From assembly GCF_900109575.1 (NCBI RefSeq), contig NZ_FOAF01000014.1:1-64000 (forward strand): a stretch of 64,000 nucleotides of DNA, read 5' to 3'. Under the pieces are notes generated by a model. The model was not told the origin of the DNA, did not search any database, and saw nothing but the letters and a program-made list of their open reading frames with translations. The first letter of the stretch is position 1. Each line of letters opens with the position of its first letter. A program made the translations under genes and the position numbers. This DNA is from Olivibacter domesticus. Its GTDB lineage: Bacteria; Bacteroidota; Bacteroidia; Sphingobacteriales; Sphingobacteriaceae. This document shows positions 47,583-57,125 of this stretch, piece by piece.

Positions 47583-49367
47583 TTAAAACAAGACCTTTTC
47601 TTGCGGGTAAGAATATGTTTTCATTTTAGTGTTACTAATTAACCCTACTAATAAGGTAAGTGCCCCAATCCGACCAATGAACATAATACAGGCAAGTACC
47701 ATTTTTCCTGCACTTGAGAGCTTTGCTGTTATACCTAGACTTAAGCCAACAGTTCCATAGGCAGAAACACATTCAAACATCAAATTCTTCAACCCTAATG
47801 CCCCATCAGTAATTGTTAAAATAAGCAAGGAAAGGCTAAGGGCCGCTACTGAAAGAGCTATAACAGCAAATGCTCGCTGAATAGAATCTGCAGACACTTG
47901 CCTTCTAAAGATCTCAACCCTGTCTTTTCCCCTCACTAAACTCACAATATTTAAGGTGGCAATAGCAAAAGTGGTGGTTTTAATTCCTCCACCGGTTGAT
48001 CCTGGCGAAGCGCCCACCCACATCAAAAATAACATTAAAACAAAGGAAGGAGAAGCAAGATCATTAAGATTAACAGGACTTAGTCCCGCAGACCTTGGTG
48101 TCGCAGACAGAAAAAATGCCGTTGTAAGTTTCCCCCAAAAAGAATTTTTCGTATCCAGTGTATAGTAATATTCAAAGACGAAAAAAGAGATTGTGCCAAT
48201 AACTAACAGAAAAAGTGTGGTTATGGCTATGATTCTAGAATTGAAGCTTACCACCCACGCCTTATATACAAATGGCTTATGAAAAAAAACACGCTTATAG
48301 ATATTGATTGTCCATCGTTTTATGAGTGCGTAAAAATTGAATACTATACCAAACCCAAGGCCTCCAAGAATAAATAAAGAAGCCATTGTCAGTTGTAAGG
48401 GAAAATTATTCTGTAACGTGGGGTGTAGCAGTCCGTCAGGAACAGTAGAAAACCCCGCATTACAGAATGAGCTTATTGCATGAAAGATTGCAAATGAAAC
48501 ACGATCAGAAAAAGAAGTAAACAAAGTAGAATCGCTATTTAGGAAAATCAGAACTGCACCAATGGCTTCAAAGAAAAACGTAACTAAAACGATCTTTAGG
48601 AGCGACTTTATTACAGATGCAAGTTTATTCTCACTTAGAATTTCTGTATACATTAACTGGTTTCTGTAAGAGAAGCCACCTGAGAAGAAATAGCCAAAAA
48701 AACCAGTGAAGGTCATGATCCCCAATCCGCCAATCTGAACAAGTATAATTAATATAGTTTGTCCAAAAGGTGTGAACGTGCCAGCAATATCTACACTAGA
48801 TAACCCCGTAATACATACCGCGCTCGTTGCCATGAAAAGCGCATCAACCAGCGTTAAAGGAATATCTTTGGTTATATTGGGCAGTAATAACAGAATAGTC
48901 CCAATAAAAATTAATAGGATGAAACTTAAGACAAACAGAAGAGTGGGATTGAAAAAAAGTTTGTCAAAAAACAAGCTTTGTTTTGAAATCTCTATTAAGA
49001 ATAATGCAAAGATGCCGATATATATCCATTCCTCGCGCTGAAACTCAGAAATCTCTTTAAAATATCCCGCATAATGTACAAATACAACAAAGAGGTAATA
49101 GAACAGAAGGAATATCTCGGCAAACTTCATTTTCCCTTCTTTCCTGTAATGTGTTAAAAGTAAAATATTTCGCACGGAAAGAAGGGAGGTGAGTAACTGG
49201 AAAATTAAAAATATTCCCTTCTGAAAAGCTTGTTGCGTAAACGCTTGGGTATCATATCCGGTATTGAAGATAATCGCAATTGATGACAGCAAACTTACAT
49301 ATAATATAAAATGATCGATTTTTCGATTATATTCTTTATAAAATGTACGCCATCTAAAAAATTGCAT
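47583..49367 (-). CDS. TrkH/KtrB-type potassium transporter membrane subunit
   Basis: The 594-residue protein has an N-terminal extra four-helix section (about residues 15-160) and then the TrkH/KtrB core with its four pore loops: FMATSAVCITGLSSVD, AISSFCNAGFSTVPDG, SATPRSAGLSPVNL and ECVSAYGTVGLSLG. The single glycines in these loops are the selectivity filter residues. The MLFLMWVGASPGSTGGGIKTTTFAI stretch is highly conserved in the family. It imports K+, possibly with Na+ coupling, and works with the RCK protein encoded just downstream. Confidence 0.94.
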   Translation of the reverse strand: MQFFRWRTFYKEYNRKIDHFILYVSLLSSIAIIFNTGYDTQAFTQQAFQKGIFLIFQLLTSLLSVRNILLLTHYRKEGKMKFAEIFLLFYYLFVVFVHYAGYFKEISEFQREEWIYIGIFALFLIEISKQSLFFDKLFFNPTLLFVLSFILLIFIGTILLLLPNITKDIPLTLVDALFMATSAVCITGLSSVDIAGTFTPFGQTILIILVQIGGLGIMTFTGFFGYFFSGGFSYRNQLMYTEILSENKLASVIKSLLKIVLVTFFFEAIGAVLIFLNSDSTLFTSFSDRVSFAIFHAISSFCNAGFSTVPDGLLHPTLQNNFPLQLTMASLFILGGLGFGIVFNFYALIKRWTINIYKRVFFHKPFVYKAWVVSFNSRIIAITTLFLLVIGTISFFVFEYYYTLDTKNSFWGKLTTAFFLSATPRSAGLSPVNLNDLASPSFVLMLFLMWVGASPGSTGGGIKTTTFAIATLNIVSLVRGKDRVEIFRRQVSADSIQRAFAVIALSVAALSLSLLILTITDGALGLKNLMFECVSAYGTVGLSLGITAKLSSAGKMVLACIMFIGRIGALTLLVGLISNTKMKTYSYPQEKVLF

Positions 49368-49524
49368 AGGCCTTAAATAAGATGATTATATACAAACCTA
49401 CATTTTCTAAAATATATCACAAAAAACAACTGTTGCTTACCAGTTCTTCTTGACGATTTATTTGAGTTAAAGAAAACACCTTTATCCTCTTAACTGTTAT
49501 GAAAAGACAATTAAACTAAGCAAT

Positions 49525-49779
49525 ATGCACGAACATATAACAATACCTCTACTTAAAAAATTATTGGCAGAGGAGTTTACGACCTTAATTGCCAGCGCTC
49601 AGGAAGGTAAGGACTTGGTATATATACCAAGTAAGGAACCTATTAAGGGACACTTAATGGATGACGCTTCCATTACTGCACTTAGCGATCTGGAGCTCCT
49701 TTCGATAGAAGATGTAATAAATAATTTTTCTTTTTACCAAGAGAAGGGAATTGAGATAGAAATAGATGAGGGCGTGTAA
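49525..49779 (+). CDS. Small acidic protein, unknown
   Basis: The 84-residue frame (MHEHITIPLLKKLLAEEF to IDEGV) has balanced composition, no membrane helix and an acidic end. It lies alone between divergent trkH and convergent GH92, with a terminator hairpin 36 nt behind it. No family is recognised. The isolated position with its own terminator supports a real gene. Confidence 0.55.
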   Translation: MHEHITIPLLKKLLAEEFTTLIASAQEGKDLVYIPSKEPIKGHLMDDASITALSDLELLSIEDVINNFSFYQEKGIEIEIDEGV

Positions 49780-49814
49780 GCCAAAGTATGCATTACGAAT
49801 TGAACTATGAGAAT

Positions 49815-49842
49815 AAATGGCCGACTAAATAGCCGGCCATTT
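49815..49842. terminator. Bidirectional terminator hairpin
   Basis: AAATGGCCG (49815-49823) and CGGCCATTT (49834-49842) form a 9-bp stem between the convergent small gene and GH92 gene, with A/T runs on both sides. Confidence 0.75.
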
Positions 49843-49852
49843 CTTAAAGCTA

Positions 49853-52144
49853 TTATATTTTCTTTTTGGCACTCATGTAGAACACCAATTCACCCCCGCC
49901 TATTAAGTCGGCATGTTTTATTCTATTATTTTTTACCTCTTTGCCGTTAAGAAGTACCTTTTTTACAAAAACATTTTTCTCTGATTGATTAACCGCTTTA
50001 ATGACAAACTCTTTGCCATTTCCTACCGATATTTTTGCCTCGTTCACAGCTGGACTGCCCAACCAGTATTCATCTGATGCAGGCGCCACAGGATAAAACC
50101 CTAGTGAGCTAAAAATATACCACGCGCTCATTTGTCCGCAATCATCATTCCCTCCAAGGCCGTCAGCCCCGTTATGATATTGATGTTTGAGAATCATTCG
50201 TACTTTTTCCTGAGTCTTCCACGGTTCGCCTGTAATATTATATAAATAAGCCACATGGTGAGATGGCTCATTTCCGTGCACATAATTGCCAATAATACCT
50301 TCTCTAGTAATATCTTCTGTATGTGCAAAAAACTCATCTGGTAGGTGCATGGTAAACAAAGAATCTAAATAACGAGATAAACGTTTCTTCCCACCCATAT
50401 TTTCCATCATACCTTCGGGGTTATGCGGTACATATAAACTGAAGTTCCATGTATTACCCTCTATAAATCCTTGACCATCTGTTTTAAGTACATCGAAATC
50501 TTTTTTGAAAGAACCATCATTCAATCTAGGCCGCATAAAGCCGATACTTTTATCGTATACATTTCTCCAATTATCCGATCGTTTGATAAAATCTTGATAA
50601 ATGGCTGTTTGTCCAAGTTTTTTCGCTAATTGAGCAATGCACCAATCATCATAAGCATATTCTAAGGTGTTAGATACAGACGTACCCGATTCTTCGGCAG
50701 AGATATAGCCCTTATCAATATATTCGCCGATGCCTTCATAGTTTCTGGCATTGGCTGTTTGTACACAAGCGTTCAATGCAGCCATTGCATCGCCTTTATA
50801 TATGCCCTTTATGATTGCATCAGCAACGACTGAAACACTATGATACCCGCTCATGCACCAATTATCGTTTGCATAGTGTGACCAAACGGGGAGCATATGT
50901 AAGACGCTTTGATCATAATGAGCCATCATAGACGCCACCATATCTGCATTTCGCTTCGGGTTAATCAAGTTAAGATAAGGGTGGAAGGCTCTAAATGTAT
51001 CCCATAAAGAGAAGGATGTATAATTGGTAAATCCAGCAGATTTATGTATCTCCTGATCTAGTCCTTTATACTCACCATTGGTATCCATATAAACGGTCGG
51101 CATTAATGCCGCGTGATACATAGCAGTATAAAAATTAATTCGATCCTCTTTTGTTGGCACATTAATCGCAATCTTTTGCAGCTCCTTTTCCCACGCGTTT
51201 TGCCCCTCTTCCTTAACACGTTCGAAATTCCAGTCAGGAATTTCCTCTCTCATGTTTGCCACAGCATTTTGCATACTAACCGGACTTAACGCAAATTTTA
51301 TTTTTATCTGTTCATCTGCCTCTGTATTAAAATCAAAGTGCATTCTCAAATTTCTACCAGCGATATCAGGAAAATTTTTGTTTTGATCGAACTTCCGCCA
51401 AAAACCCTTATAAACTTGTGGCTTATCATTATTTTGTGTACCATATTCTTTAAATGGCTTTGAAAAACTCATGGCGAAGTATGCCGTACGCGTTCTGGCC
51501 CATCCGTTCGTTTGTCTGTATCCTGTTACGAGCGTATCATTTACAACCCTAACCACCGTCCACACATTTTTATCTTCATAATTATAGATCCCAGCCATTA
51601 GATCCAGTATAATATGAGACTGGCTTGATTTAGGAAAGGTATATTGATGAAAACCTACCCTGGTACTTGTTGTAAGTTCAGCTAAAATATTGTGATCATT
51701 TAGTTTTACCTTATAGTAATTTGGTTCAGCTATTTCATTATCATGGCTAAAAGCTGATCTATAACCATCTTGAGGACGATCAGCCGTACCAGGATTCATT
51801 TGTAACTCTCCTGTAGTGGGCATAATTAAAAAATCACCTAAATCAGAATGCCCTGTTCCACTAAAATGAGTATGACTAAACCCAACAATTGTTGGGTCAT
51901 TATACTGATATCCGGCACAATATTTATAAACATCTCCATTATACTTCCCATCTACAGCATAAGGAATAGTGTCTGTATCTGGACTTAGTTGTACCGCTCC
52001 AAAAGGAACCGTGGCTCCGGGAAAGGTATGGCCCATTTTTGCAGTTCCAATAATAGGTTTAACGTACTGCACCAATGATCCATTTTGTGCGTATACGCTC
52101 GCCGGTAATAAAATTGTCAATAAAAAGCTTCTTACGCTCATCAT
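49853..52144 (-). CDS. Secreted GH92 alpha-mannosidase (first copy)
   Basis: The 763-residue protein has a signal peptide (SFLLTILLPASVYAQ). The GH92 N-terminal beta-sandwich shows YVKPIIGTAKMGHTFPGATVPFGAVQLSPDT and the (alpha/alpha)6 catalytic domain shows the FIEGNTWNFSLYVPH acid-glutamate motif (about E562) and GNDDCGQMSAWYIFSSLGFYPVAP. These are the usual GH92 catalytic and calcium/mannose contacts. The enzymes are exo-acting, calcium-dependent inverting alpha-mannosidases, most often alpha-1,2. It is the last gene of the PUL, 109 bp after the metallopeptidase gene. The CQ-type motif differs from the second copy, suggesting a different linkage preference. Confidence 0.94.
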   Translation of the reverse strand: MMSVRSFLLTILLPASVYAQNGSLVQYVKPIIGTAKMGHTFPGATVPFGAVQLSPDTDTIPYAVDGKYNGDVYKYCAGYQYNDPTIVGFSHTHFSGTGHSDLGDFLIMPTTGELQMNPGTADRPQDGYRSAFSHDNEIAEPNYYKVKLNDHNILAELTTSTRVGFHQYTFPKSSQSHIILDLMAGIYNYEDKNVWTVVRVVNDTLVTGYRQTNGWARTRTAYFAMSFSKPFKEYGTQNNDKPQVYKGFWRKFDQNKNFPDIAGRNLRMHFDFNTEADEQIKIKFALSPVSMQNAVANMREEIPDWNFERVKEEGQNAWEKELQKIAINVPTKEDRINFYTAMYHAALMPTVYMDTNGEYKGLDQEIHKSAGFTNYTSFSLWDTFRAFHPYLNLINPKRNADMVASMMAHYDQSVLHMLPVWSHYANDNWCMSGYHSVSVVADAIIKGIYKGDAMAALNACVQTANARNYEGIGEYIDKGYISAEESGTSVSNTLEYAYDDWCIAQLAKKLGQTAIYQDFIKRSDNWRNVYDKSIGFMRPRLNDGSFKKDFDVLKTDGQGFIEGNTWNFSLYVPHNPEGMMENMGGKKRLSRYLDSLFTMHLPDEFFAHTEDITREGIIGNYVHGNEPSHHVAYLYNITGEPWKTQEKVRMILKHQYHNGADGLGGNDDCGQMSAWYIFSSLGFYPVAPASDEYWLGSPAVNEAKISVGNGKEFVIKAVNQSEKNVFVKKVLLNGKEVKNNRIKHADLIGGGELVFYMSAKKKI

Positions 52145-52253
52145 AAGTTTATTGTTTTTTTATCTATTTTGAAAATAAAGACAGCCGTAACCCTCATAAC
52201 AAACCAAAATGAAGGTTAAACGGCCATCCCTAAACTAATAAAAATAGTGCTTA

Positions 52254-52979
52254 CTAGCTTATATCAGGCTCTTTTGCATATTTTACCCAAAGCTCATCTA
52301 CACTCATTCCGGTATTTTCTTCCCAGAAGGAATTAGTATAACGCTTATTTCTCATTGCTGCATCCAGTTTTTTAATGGTTCCTTTTTTAACATGTTTTTC
52401 GATCCAATAGAAAAACCTAGCTGTAATCCTATATGCATTTTCGTAAGATTGTTTCTCATTGTAAGCAGGCAATTTCCAGTTGGCCCCTTCATTATCTACT
52501 CCCAATGTGAACCGAACGTAATCAGCAATTCCTTCCGTTATCCAACCCGGGCCGGATCCATCGGGATATGACTGTACTAAGTGCATTACTTCATGGGTCA
52601 CTACATCTATATCTCCAGGATTTTTTTTAAACCAAGACGGATTAAATCGGACCACTCCCCCACCTGCAGCGGCCACACCTTGATATGCTGGATCGATCAC
52701 AAAAATCACCTTATCCATCGTTTTCTTATTATATATTTTCGCCTCTTTTGGATAATTCACAAAGAAAACACCTGTTAATCTATTTTTCAATTCGGCATTA
52801 AAATCGACGGATTTATTGATAAAGACAAGCGTATACCGACCTTTTTTTATCGTATCTACTGAAATGGCGTCTTTTATATCTCCGTCTATCCGGCTCCAGC
52901 CATTTTGCGAAAAACATTTCTTTGTGCTAAAAGCAAGAATACTAAAAAAAAGAACTGTTCTCAATTTATTTGCGTACAT
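52254..52979 (-). CDS. Secreted basic secretory protein (BSP) family metallopeptidase
   Basis: The 241-residue protein has a signal peptide (KLRTVLFFSILAFSTKKCFSQ). The zinc site is intact: HEVMH at residues 129-133 and a downstream Glu, E149, in GWITEGIADYVR. The sequence matches the plant basic secretory protein family (PF04450), whose bacterial members are found in Bacteroidota PULs. It likely cleaves peptide backbones of mannosylated glycoproteins in the periplasm or outside the cell. It lies between the two GH92 genes on the same strand, 26 bp after the upstream GH92 stop. Confidence 0.85.
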   Translation of the reverse strand: MYANKLRTVLFFSILAFSTKKCFSQNGWSRIDGDIKDAISVDTIKKGRYTLVFINKSVDFNAELKNRLTGVFFVNYPKEAKIYNKKTMDKVIFVIDPAYQGVAAAGGGVVRFNPSWFKKNPGDIDVVTHEVMHLVQSYPDGSGPGWITEGIADYVRFTLGVDNEGANWKLPAYNEKQSYENAYRITARFFYWIEKHVKKGTIKKLDAAMRNKRYTNSFWEENTGMSVDELWVKYAKEPDIS

Positions 52980-53005
52980 AAGTCAGTTAATATCTTTTTA
53001 CTTTA

Positions 53006-55318
53006 TTAATTTGATGAAGAGAATGAAAAAGGATATGCCTTTTCTTCAACCCCTCTTTGTTTGTTCGGTATTGCATCCATATTAAAGCGTAATTTCCCAC
53101 CTTCAAATATACGTTGATGGCCAATCCAATTTTGGTTTAACGACTTATTATCTAATAATACGTCTTTGACATAGCGATTACTATCTGAATTATCCGGTGC
53201 TTCAATTTCAAGTTGTTTACCGTTTTCGAATTTTAAAGTCACCTTTCTAAATAGGGGAGCTCCTAGTACATATTGATCTGTTGCAGGACATACTGGATAA
53301 AATCCCAACGCAGAAAAGACATACCAAGCAGATGTTTGTCCATTATCCTCATCTCCACAATAGCCGTCGGGTGTAGAGAGATATAACCTGTTCATTACTT
53401 CTCTGACCCAATATTGCGTTTTCCAAGGCTCTCCTGCATAGTTATAAAGATATATCATGTGCTGGATAGGTTGATTTCCATGAGCGTATTGTCCCATATT
53501 AGCTATTTGCATTTCGCGTATCTCATGTATCACGCCACCATAATAGCTATCATCAAATGAGGGAGCTTGTGCAAAAACAGAATCAAGCATATGAACGAAG
53601 GTGTGTTTACCTCCCATTAGATTTATTAATCCCTGTACATCGTGAAAAACGCTCCATGAGTAATGCCAGCTATTACCCTCTGTAAATGCATCGCCCCATT
53701 TTAGTGGATTAAAAGGCGACTGAAAAGATCCATCCTGATTTCTACCACGCATCAAATTTGATTCTTTGTCAAATAAATTGCGATAATTTTGGCTTCTTTT
53801 TGCATAAAGCGCTATTTCCTTTTTAGGTTTTTTCAATGCTTTTGCTAATTGATAAATCGCAAAATCATCATAAGCATACTCCAAGGTCCTAGCGGCGTTC
53901 TCATTAATTTTCACATCGTAAGGAACATAGCCTAATTTATTATAATATTCAACTCCTTTCCGTCCCACTGCCGTCATGGGTCCTTCGTTGTTAGCACCAT
54001 GAACAAGCGCTTCATACAATTTTTCAATATCATAACCTCTTAAACCTTTTATATAAGCATCTGCTACAACAGAAGCAGAATTATTTCCAACCATAATATC
54101 TGCAAAACCCGGACTACTCCATTCGGGTAAGAATCCTCCCTCTTTATAATCGTTAATCAACCCTTCCTGCATTTCTTTGTTAATAGATGGATACATTAGA
54201 TTTAAGAAGGGATATAATGCCCGAAATGTATCCCAAAAACCAGTGCCGGCAAACATATACCCTGGCAAAACTTCTCCATTATAAGGACTATAGTGGACGA
54301 TCTTTCCAGCAGCATCAATCTCATATAGTTTGTTCGGAAAAAACAATGTGCGGTATAGGCTAGAATAAAAGGTACGTAATTGATCGACGTTATCACTTTC
54401 CACCTGTAATCTTCCTAGTTTCTCATTCCAGATTGAACGTCCTTTGGCCGCGACCTGCTCAAAGGAATCTGTGCCAAGTTCATTCAAATTCAATGCTGCC
54501 TGTTCGGCACTAATAAAAGAAGAAGCTACCTTGGCATGTACCTGATCTGTTTTACCTTTGACAGAAAACCCCACAATTGCTCCTACATGATTTGCAGAAA
54601 CACGCCGCTGGCTATCAAACTTCACCGAATCAGACCAAGTAGCATAATTGCTAAAAGGTTTATCGAACACAATAACAAAGTAATTCCGAAAATTCTTAAG
54701 CTTCCCGCGGCTATAACGTGTTGAGTAGCCAATAATCATGTTTTTTTCCGGAATGATCTGAACCTCGGAGCCTCTGTCAAAAGCATCCAGTACCACAAAA
54801 GCGCTATCCGTTTTTGCAAAAGAAAATCTAAACATAGCCGCTCTTTCTGTCGGTGTTATTTCGGCTGTCACATCATGATCGGCCAAATACACACTATAAT
54901 AATAAGGTTTGGAAATCTCGGCTTTATGCGAAAACCAACTGGCTCGCCCCTCTTGATCAAAAACACTTTTCCCACTAACTGGCATGAGTGAGAATTGACC
55001 ATAATCATTCATCCAGGGAGACGGTTGATGCGTTTGCTTTAAACCCCGAATTTTATCAGCAGCATACGTATATTGCCACCCATCCCCGTTCTTACCTGTT
55101 TGTGGTGTCCAATAATTCATTCCCCAAGGTAAGCCAATCGCGGGGTATGTATTTCCATTTGATAAAGAGACCTTTGAATCAGTCCCCATTAAAGGGTTTA
55201 CGTAATCCACCGGTTCTAGCGCGGCAACAGATGTTTGGGCATGGGCAGATAAAGCAAATAAAACAGCCATAGCCGCGCAAAACATCATTTTTTTAATTCT
55301 TTTTAACATCATTTTCAA
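53006..55318 (-). CDS. Secreted GH92 alpha-mannosidase (second copy)
   Basis: The 770-residue protein has a signal peptide (MMFCAAMAVLFALSAHAQ). It carries the GH92 signatures YVNPLMGTDSKVSLSNGNTYPAIGLPWGMN, AGTGFWDTFRALYPFLN, FTEGNSWHYSWSVFHDVQGL with the acid at about E547, and GYCGDEDNGQTSAWYVFSALGFYPV. The GDEDNGQ motif replaces the GNDDCGQ of the first copy, which is the kind of difference seen between GH92 subgroups. Two lysine-rich residues stretches precede the signal core. It follows susD by 115 bp and is part of the same PUL. Confidence 0.94.
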   Translation of the reverse strand: MKMMLKRIKKMMFCAAMAVLFALSAHAQTSVAALEPVDYVNPLMGTDSKVSLSNGNTYPAIGLPWGMNYWTPQTGKNGDGWQYTYAADKIRGLKQTHQPSPWMNDYGQFSLMPVSGKSVFDQEGRASWFSHKAEISKPYYYSVYLADHDVTAEITPTERAAMFRFSFAKTDSAFVVLDAFDRGSEVQIIPEKNMIIGYSTRYSRGKLKNFRNYFVIVFDKPFSNYATWSDSVKFDSQRRVSANHVGAIVGFSVKGKTDQVHAKVASSFISAEQAALNLNELGTDSFEQVAAKGRSIWNEKLGRLQVESDNVDQLRTFYSSLYRTLFFPNKLYEIDAAGKIVHYSPYNGEVLPGYMFAGTGFWDTFRALYPFLNLMYPSINKEMQEGLINDYKEGGFLPEWSSPGFADIMVGNNSASVVADAYIKGLRGYDIEKLYEALVHGANNEGPMTAVGRKGVEYYNKLGYVPYDVKINENAARTLEYAYDDFAIYQLAKALKKPKKEIALYAKRSQNYRNLFDKESNLMRGRNQDGSFQSPFNPLKWGDAFTEGNSWHYSWSVFHDVQGLINLMGGKHTFVHMLDSVFAQAPSFDDSYYGGVIHEIREMQIANMGQYAHGNQPIQHMIYLYNYAGEPWKTQYWVREVMNRLYLSTPDGYCGDEDNGQTSAWYVFSALGFYPVCPATDQYVLGAPLFRKVTLKFENGKQLEIEAPDNSDSNRYVKDVLLDNKSLNQNWIGHQRIFEGGKLRFNMDAIPNKQRGVEEKAYPFSFSSSN

Positions 55319-55433
55319 AATATAAATACCAAAACAGCCGATTTGGCTGTTTTGGTTGCCAATTTACAGTTCTATTTGGAACTATCCCAATTTTGAGTGG
55401 AGCCATCCCAATTGCCAGCAAAAATCACAGGTT

Positions 55434-57068
55434 CTAATTATAGCCAGGGTTTTGCTGGAGATTGGGGTTTAAATCACGTTGTTGTTGAGGTATCGGATAC
55501 AGTGTTTTCGTCAAGTCACTAGGTTGGTGATCCCACCAGGATCCAGTGGCGAACTTTCCAAACCGTATTAAATCATCTCTCCTAAAACCTTCAAAAATAA
55601 ATTCCCTACCTCTTTCCTCTAATAATTCATCCATCGTAAGCGTTGCCGGAGTATAGGCATTATTACTCCAATCTGCATCTAGGAAAGCTCGCTTTTTTGA
55701 AACGTTAATTAACGCTATTGCTTCTTGCGTTGCCACTCCACCATTTTTCCGCATCAATGCCTCTGCCTTCGCAAAATAAATCCAGGTTAACCTATAAATG
55801 TTCCAATCGGTATTATTATAATTTTCGTCAACAGGTGTACCGTCAAAGCCGACCACTTGGCTACCCAATTTATATTTATTAAAGCGTACACCGCTATTCT
55901 CCTCCCCTTCACTCATGTTAGAAACGGTAGAACCCGACTTATTCTTTTGAATATTGTCTACAAACACTAGTGGTAAGTCCCGATATTCCTCCGATCCCGT
56001 CACCGGTTCTCCTGTTGCAAAATTAACCATTTCGCCTTCCCAAAACCATGATTTTTTCCTCAGATCCTGATTTTTGTATTTAGTGTATACACCAGGAATA
56101 AGTACGATACCATCATTTCCGTTTCGTCCGCCTCCATATATTTCTCGCTGTTTGAAGTGATAAAACTCACTTGGCCACGAAGGTTGAAAATTTGCTGTGG
56201 TATAATCATAAGCTATAGAAAAAACAACTTCTTTCGACTGATCATTCGTTGAAATATAAGTATCCGTAATATTGGGATCCAAAGCCATGGCACCATTTTG
56301 CGCGCCACCATCTCCATTAATCAGATGATCGGCCGCAGCAATACAGTCGTCCCATCGCGCTGTACCAGTCCATACTTCGGCGTTCAAGTAAAGCTCCACC
56401 AACATAGCATAAGCACCCGCTTTCGACATTCTACCCAACATTTCATGGGATAAAGCGGGTACATTGTCAATGTTTGCTAATATTTCACTTTCGATAAAAT
56501 TAAACACTTCTTGCCTAGACAGCGTCTCCGGCTGAGCGGGCTCTCCAACTTGAGTTACCACGGGGATATTACCAAAAAGGTCCATCAGCTTCAAATAATG
56601 AAACGCCCTTAGCAATTTAAGTTCGGCAATATAAGCATCCTTCTCTTCTTGGGTAATACCCATTTGAGCGATGTCCCGCGATTCTAAGTTTTGAATCGGG
56701 TCATTACAAAGTCCCATTCCCCAATATATCAGCGACCAAGCTCTGTTTAAACCGCTTTCGTCTACCGTCCAAGTATGATAATGTAAACGTTTCCACTTCC
56801 CCCCATCTTCCCCATGTCTACCCTTAGTTGGCCAAGCTAATTGATCACCAGACAACTCTGCCGCACGCCACCAGCCATCCTGACCAGAAGGAGAGACCCA
56901 CGCGTTAGCATGGGTGTAGGGCCGCAGCACTGCTGATACAACTTCATTTCTGTTGTTATAGAAATTATCGGTAAGCATTTGGTCGTAGGCATTTTCGTCA
57001 AGCTTAGTACAGCCTGTTAAAAGTAAAGTGCCCACCAGTATATTCTTGAATAGTGATTGTGTTTTCAT
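55434..57068 (-). CDS. SusD/RagB-family outer-membrane glycan-binding lipoprotein
   Basis: The 544-residue protein has a lipoprotein signal peptide (FKNILVGTLLLTGC, lipid Cys about residue 20) and the SusD fold, with TPR-like helices (EEKDAYIAELKLLRAFHYLKLMDLFGNIPVV) and the usual C-terminal RGREFIFEGFRRDDLIRFGKF and LYPIPQQQRDLNPNLQQNPGY. SusD binds glycan at the cell surface and forms the lid of the SusC barrel. It lies 57 bp after susC on the same strand. The specificity is inferred from the neighbouring mannosidases. Confidence 0.95.
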   Translation of the reverse strand: MKTQSLFKNILVGTLLLTGCTKLDENAYDQMLTDNFYNNRNEVVSAVLRPYTHANAWVSPSGQDGWWRAAELSGDQLAWPTKGRHGEDGGKWKRLHYHTWTVDESGLNRAWSLIYWGMGLCNDPIQNLESRDIAQMGITQEEKDAYIAELKLLRAFHYLKLMDLFGNIPVVTQVGEPAQPETLSRQEVFNFIESEILANIDNVPALSHEMLGRMSKAGAYAMLVELYLNAEVWTGTARWDDCIAAADHLINGDGGAQNGAMALDPNITDTYISTNDQSKEVVFSIAYDYTTANFQPSWPSEFYHFKQREIYGGGRNGNDGIVLIPGVYTKYKNQDLRKKSWFWEGEMVNFATGEPVTGSEEYRDLPLVFVDNIQKNKSGSTVSNMSEGEENSGVRFNKYKLGSQVVGFDGTPVDENYNNTDWNIYRLTWIYFAKAEALMRKNGGVATQEAIALINVSKKRAFLDADWSNNAYTPATLTMDELLEERGREFIFEGFRRDDLIRFGKFATGSWWDHQPSDLTKTLYPIPQQQRDLNPNLQQNPGYN

Positions 57069-57125
57069 CTTTTTTTATTTGCAGTTATAAAACTCGGGAA
57101 GTTATATATGGATAGATTCCCTAGA